A DNA stretch of 64,000 bases from DATJLY01 sp963773665 (GTDB taxonomy: Bacteria > Pseudomonadota > Alphaproteobacteria > ATCC43930 > CGMCC-115725), in the NCBI GenBank assembly GCA_963773665.1, contig CAVZBZ010000004.1, positions 688,583-752,582 on the forward strand, given 5' to 3'. This document shows, piece by piece, positions 60,649 through 64,000 of this stretch. The position numbers were made by a program, and so were the translations under genes. Under the pieces are notes generated by a model. That model was given only the letters and a program-made list of their open reading frames with translations. It was not told the DNA's origin and did no database searches. Each line of letters starts with the position of its first letter. Positions within the stretch are counted from its first letter, which is position 1.

Positions 60649-61803
60649 CTAGAACGCCTCCATCTCGGTGATCTCGCTGACGGCAAGGCCCATGCGCCCC
60701 TGCGGCCGGCGCCATTCCTTGAGCGGCCCGCCATCCGCCAGCGCCTTCAGCTCGCGCTCCCAGATGCGGCGCAGCAGGATGATGCCGCGGTCCGATTGGC
60801 CGAGCCAATCCTTGGAGCGGTCGGTGATGCGGCCCTGACCCGCAAGCGCGACATTGTCCTCGACCACGAACAGGCCCGAATAATTCGGATCGACGTCCTG
60901 GATGCGCAGCTTGCCGGCAAGGATGTCGAGCGACAGGTTCAGCGCCGGCGGATCGGGCTCGCGCGACGGCCGCAGGCGCCGCTCGCCGCTCCCGCCCGGC
61001 TCGGGGCGCAAAAGCCGGAGCGAATAGGTCACCATGTTCTCGTCGTCCTGCGGCACGCGCCACGCGACCTGAACGGTCCAGTACGGATAGTCGGGCGAGG
61101 GCGGCAGATCGACCAGGTTGATGTTCGGGAAAACGATGTGGGCGGTGCGCGAGATGTTGACGCCGCCGCCCGTGCGCCGTCCTTCGCGCCGGATGCCATA
61201 GTCGGTCTCGGCGACGACGATCTCGGGCATCTCGTCGAGCCCATAGGATTTGGTCGAGACGCGATGGACGAAATGCACGTGCGTTTCGTCGAGATCGTTC
61301 TCGATGCGCTGAAAGTAATTGCACGGCACCGGATGGCGGTTGACCGCGACGTCGGCCTCGGCCTCCTCGATCTCGGGATAGCGCGGAAACGGCGGCGGCG
61401 CGCCGTCGCCGAGATAGGCGAAGACGAGGCCCATATATTCTTCGAGCGGATATGCCGCGACCTTCACCTTGGCGGCGAACGAGGCCTTTTCCGCCGGCTG
61501 CTCGATGCATTGGCCGCCGCCCTCGAACAGCCAGCCGTGATAGAAGCAGCGGATGCGGTCGCCCTCGACCCAGCCATGGACGAGCGAGGTCTGGCGATGG
61601 GGACAGCGGTCGACCAGAAGATGCGCGGCGCCGCTCTCGCCGCGATAAAGCGTGAAGTATTCGCCCAGCGCCTGAATGCGCACCGGGCGTCCTGCGGCGA
61701 GGTCGGCCGAGCGGGCGACCGGATGCCAGAATCGGCGCAGATAGCGCCCGGCGAGCGTGCCGGGCCCGACATGCGCGAAATCCTGATAGGGGCTGGTGCT
61801 CAT
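60649..61803 (-). CDS. Rieske-type aromatic-ring-hydroxylating oxygenase, alpha subunit
   Basis: A 384-residue terminal oxygenase. The Rieske [2Fe-2S] ligands are CPH in VDRCPHRQTSLVHG and CFYHGW 16 residues on (Cys-x-His, Cys-x2-His). The mononuclear iron site is NDLDETHVHFVH near residue 185. The length and layout resemble oxygenases acting on phthalate-type or other aromatic acids, often alone with a separately encoded reductase. No reductase or ferredoxin gene is nearby, so the substrate is unknown. The start is the ATG at 61803. It diverges from the solute-binding protein gene. Confidence 0.9.
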   Translation of the reverse strand: MSTSPYQDFAHVGPGTLAGRYLRRFWHPVARSADLAAGRPVRIQALGEYFTLYRGESGAAHLLVDRCPHRQTSLVHGWVEGDRIRCFYHGWLFEGGGQCIEQPAEKASFAAKVKVAAYPLEEYMGLVFAYLGDGAPPPFPRYPEIEEAEADVAVNRHPVPCNYFQRIENDLDETHVHFVHRVSTKSYGLDEMPEIVVAETDYGIRREGRRTGGGVNISRTAHIVFPNINLVDLPPSPDYPYWTVQVAWRVPQDDENMVTYSLRLLRPEPGGSGERRLRPSREPDPPALNLSLDILAGKLRIQDVDPNYSGLFVVEDNVALAGQGRITDRSKDWLGQSDRGIILLRRIWERELKALADGGPLKEWRRPQGRMGLAVSEITEMEAF

Positions 61804-61910
61804 CGACGCTATCCTCGCAAGGGCCAAAGCAGGATAAGGGCCGTGCGCCGCCCAATTCAATGGCGCCTCAGGCGGCGCCCGCGGCCGGCAAAAAAGACGA
61901 GGAGGGAGGA

Positions 61911-62927
61911 ATGCGTCACCAAAAATTTCTGCCGATTTTCGCGCTCGCCTTCGCCGCGATATTTTTCGGCAGGGGTGCTGCGCTCGGCGACGAGCCGGTC
62001 ACGATCAGGGCCGCCTGGATCAACACGCCGGCCTCGCTCATCCCGATCCTGTTCGCTCATCCCGGCCTCGCCAAGCACGACGGCGTCTCGTACAAGTTCG
62101 AGCCGGTCTATGTCGCCAATTCGCCGACCCAGATCACCGCCTTCGCCTCGGGCGACCTCGAAATCGCGACCCTCAACTTCACTTCGATCCCGTTCGCGGT
62201 CTTGAACGCCGGCCTCAGCGACCTGCGCATCATCGCCGACGAGACGCAGGAGGGCTTCGCCGACAACGCCACGATCCAATACGCGGTGCTGAAGGACTCG
62301 GCCGTCAAGACGGTCGAGGATCTGAAAGGCAAGACGATCGCCGTCATCGGCATCGGCGCCGCGACCGACATCGGCATGCGCGCATATCTCCTGGCGCACG
62401 GGCTGCACAGTCCGCAGGACTACAATCTGGTCGAGGTGCGGCCGCCGAACATGGTGGCGATGCTCGAGGACCGCAAGGTCGACATGATCGCGGGCACCGT
62501 GCCGGCCTCATACACGCCGGAATTCCTGCGCGATACGCGCACGCTCTTCACCATGAAGGAGTCGATGCACGGCAGCGAGCTTTCGGTCTGGGTGGCGCAC
62601 GCGAGCTTCATCAAGCAGCACCGCGCGGCGCTCGTCGATCTGCTCGAGGACATGATCCGCTCGTACCGCTGGTATGCCGATCCCGCGAACCACGCCGAGG
62701 CGGTCGCCATCCTCGCGCGCGCCGTGAAGCAGCCGCCCGAACAGCTCGCCTCGTGGGCCTTCACCAAGCGCGACTATTATCGCGATCTCAACGGCGTTCC
62801 GGACCTCGACGTGCTGCAGCGGAACATCGACACGGTGCAGTCGCTGGGTTTCATCAAGTCGAGCGTCGCGGTGAAGGACTATGCCGATCTGAGCGTCGTG
62901 AAGGATGCTGCGGCGCGGCTCAAATGA
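61911..62927 (+). CDS. ABC transporter solute-binding protein, NMT1/SsuA-like
   Basis: A 338-residue periplasmic protein. The N-terminus is a signal peptide (FLPIFALAFAAIFFGRGAALGDE). The body has the family's VTIRAAWINTPASLIPILFA, FASGDLEIATLNFTSIPFAVLNAG, VEDLKGKTIAVIGIGAATDIGMRAYLLAHGL and VDMIAGTVPASYTPEFLRD. Relatives bind sulfonates, nitrate, thiamine precursors or aromatic acids. There is no cognate permease or ATPase here. Pairing with the divergent Rieske oxygenase suggests an aromatic ligand, but that is inference. The ATG at 61911 has GGAGGGAGGA five bases before it. Confidence 0.88.
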   Translation: MRHQKFLPIFALAFAAIFFGRGAALGDEPVTIRAAWINTPASLIPILFAHPGLAKHDGVSYKFEPVYVANSPTQITAFASGDLEIATLNFTSIPFAVLNAGLSDLRIIADETQEGFADNATIQYAVLKDSAVKTVEDLKGKTIAVIGIGAATDIGMRAYLLAHGLHSPQDYNLVEVRPPNMVAMLEDRKVDMIAGTVPASYTPEFLRDTRTLFTMKESMHGSELSVWVAHASFIKQHRAALVDLLEDMIRSYRWYADPANHAEAVAILARAVKQPPEQLASWAFTKRDYYRDLNGVPDLDVLQRNIDTVQSLGFIKSSVAVKDYADLSVVKDAAARLK

Positions 62928-62949
62928 CAGCGGCCATGACATAAGCGCG

Positions 62950-63002
62950 CGGCCGCGTCATGGAGGTGCGCGACTTCGCATGCGAGGATGACGACGCGGC
63001 CG
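62950..63002. repeat. inverted repeat downstream of the solute-binding protein gene
   Basis: CGGCCGCGTCAT (62950-62961) pairs with ATGACGACGCGGCCG (62988-63002), with a three-base bulge and a 26-nt loop. There is no T-tract. It may be a bidirectional hairpin between convergent genes. The rest of the 157-bp gap is unremarkable. Confidence 0.55.
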
Positions 63003-63084
63003 AGGCGAAGCATGTGCGCGGCATCGAGACATGGCTCAAGCCGCGGCACGTCTCGCGGATCGGGCAGTCGCGGGACGGGGCCGA

Positions 63085-63834
63085 TCAGTCCGACGCGCCG
63101 CCCTCGACGTCGATCGCCTCGACCTTTTCGGGATAGAAGCAGTAGAGACCTTTGATCCGGGGACAGTCCGGCAGCGGATCGAGATAGGCCCAGACCGCGT
63201 TCTCGGCGACGCGCTCGCCCACACGGATGGTCCAGTAGGACGCATCGCCCTTGTAGGGGCAGGTCGTGCTGCGGCGCGTCGGCGTCAGGAACTCGGCGCG
63301 CACGTCCTCGGGCGGAACGTAGTAGCGCGTCGGCAATCCTGTCTCGAACAGGAACATCGCGCGCCCGGTATCGGCGATCGTCTCGCCCGCGAACACGACG
63401 CGCACGCGGCGCGTGCTCGGCCGCACGTCGATGCGATGGTAGGGATCGCGCGCGTGGCCGAAAATCTCCTCGTCCTCTTCGAACCAGTGATCGACCTTGT
63501 CGGGCGCGAAGGCGAAATAATCCTTGAGCGGCTCGAGCCCGGCGGGCGGCCGCTCGTGCGTCCACAGCGCGTTCTCGACGCGCCGGTTGCCGGCCGTGAG
63601 CGTCCAATAGGTCGCGGGACCCCGTGCCGGGGTCGCGCTCTCGTGCCCGCTGCGCTCGATGAGGTCGGTGCGCACGTCGGCGCGCGGGAAGTACCAGACC
63701 GGCCGGCTGCCGGTCTCGAACAGCAGCGCCGGCCGTAGCGAATCGGCGACCGTCTTGCCGTTGACGACGACGCGCACCCGCTTGGCGCTGGTCTCGAGCC
63801 GTGCGCCGGCGGACGGGGTCGCGAGCTGCGCCAT
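63085..63834 (-). CDS. tandem DUF427 protein
   Basis: A 249-residue protein with two DUF427 beta-barrel domains: residues about 18-115 (KRVRVVVNGKTVADSLRPALLFETGSRPVWYFPRADVRTDLI ... YWTLTAGNRRVENALWTHERP) and 135-240 (RRVRVVFAGETIADTGRAMFLFETGLPTRYYVPPEDVRAEFL ... CPYKGDASYWTI ... GLYCFYPEKVEAI). The second keeps the CPYKG motif typical of the family, while the first reads ARGPATYW there. The function is unknown. The frame is intact; it is convergent with the solute-binding protein gene. Confidence 0.9.
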   Translation of the reverse strand: MAQLATPSAGARLETSAKRVRVVVNGKTVADSLRPALLFETGSRPVWYFPRADVRTDLIERSGHESATPARGPATYWTLTAGNRRVENALWTHERPPAGLEPLKDYFAFAPDKVDHWFEEDEEIFGHARDPYHRIDVRPSTRRVRVVFAGETIADTGRAMFLFETGLPTRYYVPPEDVRAEFLTPTRRSTTCPYKGDASYWTIRVGERVAENAVWAYLDPLPDCPRIKGLYCFYPEKVEAIDVEGGASD

Positions 63835-63845
63835 GGTGCGGCTCC

Positions 63846-63938
63846 CTAATGGCCGGCGCGAGCCCGCTGCCGCCGCCGCTTCGCCGCGAGCTTGGCCTTG
63901 CGCTTGTTGGCGAGGATACGGGTCTTGCGCCGCTTCAT
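63846..63938 (-). CDS. 30-residue very basic small protein
   Basis: ATG 63938 to TAG 63846, with GGAG eight bases upstream. More than half the residues are Lys or Arg (KRRKTRILANKRKAKLAAKRRRQ). Short proteins of this pattern are widespread beside tRNA or housekeeping genes in alphaproteobacteria and are generally unannotated. It might bind RNA; nothing proves that it is translated. Confidence 0.5.
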   Translation of the reverse strand: MKRRKTRILANKRKAKLAAKRRRQRARAGH

Positions 63939-63957
63939 GTCATTCTCCGTTGTCCCT

Positions 63958-64000
63958 TGGCGCGCCCGGCGAGATTCGAACTCACGACCTCTGCCTTCGG
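63958..64000 (-). tRNA. tRNA-Arg(CCG), 3' part
   Basis: On the minus strand the end of the anticodon loop (CCGAA), the anticodon-stem 3' side GGCAG, the variable AGGTC, the T arm GTGAG-TTCGAAT-CTCGC, the acceptor CGGGCGC, a discriminator G and an encoded CCA are in order. With the two As at positions 37-38, the anticodon is CCG, decoding the CGG arginine codon. The 5' half lies beyond the window. Confidence 0.9.

Overview
The window is about 64 kb of very GC-rich DNA from an alphaproteobacterium. The evidence is a RegB/RegA redox pair, an RpoE-ChrR pair with all its zinc ligands, a hemC-hemD-mitofilin-hemY block divergent from tsaD-gpsA, alphaproteobacterial dispersed repeats, and a cobalamin pathway of the CobN type. 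I cannot fix the order (Rhizobiales or Rhodospirillales). There is no rRNA, CRISPR array or prophage; one tRNA-Arg is cut by the right edge.

Layout. 1-3.3 kb: heptose kinase (cut by the left edge), a glycosyltransferase and a degenerate EAL-type protein on the minus strand. 3.4-6.6 kb: a lone receiver protein, a PPP-type phosphatase and regA/regB. 6.7-7.3 kb: wreckage of an ABC-2 exporter. 7.3-31.9 kb: about twenty cobalamin genes in several transcription units. They cover corrin ring synthesis (cobA, cobI, cbiG-cobJ fusion, cobM, cbiD, cobK, cobL, cobH), cobalt insertion (cbiX, cobN), amidation and adenosylation (cobB, cobQ, cobO), and lower-ligand attachment (cbiB, cobU, cobT, cobS, phosphatase). 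A cobalamin riboswitch precedes cobU-cobW-cobN-cobO-cobQ. A lipid-A-type glycosyltransferase is embedded in the cbiX-to-cobM operon. 32-36.8 kb: a metalloprotease, an AmpG-like permease, an IS110 element, a cyclophilin and a cysteine hydrolase. 36.8-44.7 kb: the haem block, a mazEF pair, tsaD, gpsA and phoH. 44.9-50.3 kb: an amidotransferase, a CBS protein, an amidase, and hmgA-fah for homogentisate breakdown. 50.3-59.6 kb: an esterase, an exported protein, a dehydrogenase, then a singlet-oxygen-type stress locus (flavoprotein, DUF1365, cyclopropane-type methyltransferase, ruined MFS gene) divergent from rpoE-chrR. 59.6-64 kb: a Rieske oxygenase, a solute-binding protein, a double-DUF427 protein and the tRNA.

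Three things stand out. First, promoters sharing a TGAWCC, 17-bp spacer, GTAYNN pattern lie back to back between the flavoprotein gene and rpoE, and a third lies just after chrR. The third begins a stretch of about 90 nt that ends in a strong intrinsic terminator and looks like an RpoE-dependent small RNA. Second, at least ten genes are broken by single-base frame slips, and almost every slip is one extra base; this is either an insertion-biased sequencing fault or an unusual mutational history. Third, two transporter loci have lost large internal segments, and one of them also carries an IS630 insertion with a visible TA target duplication.
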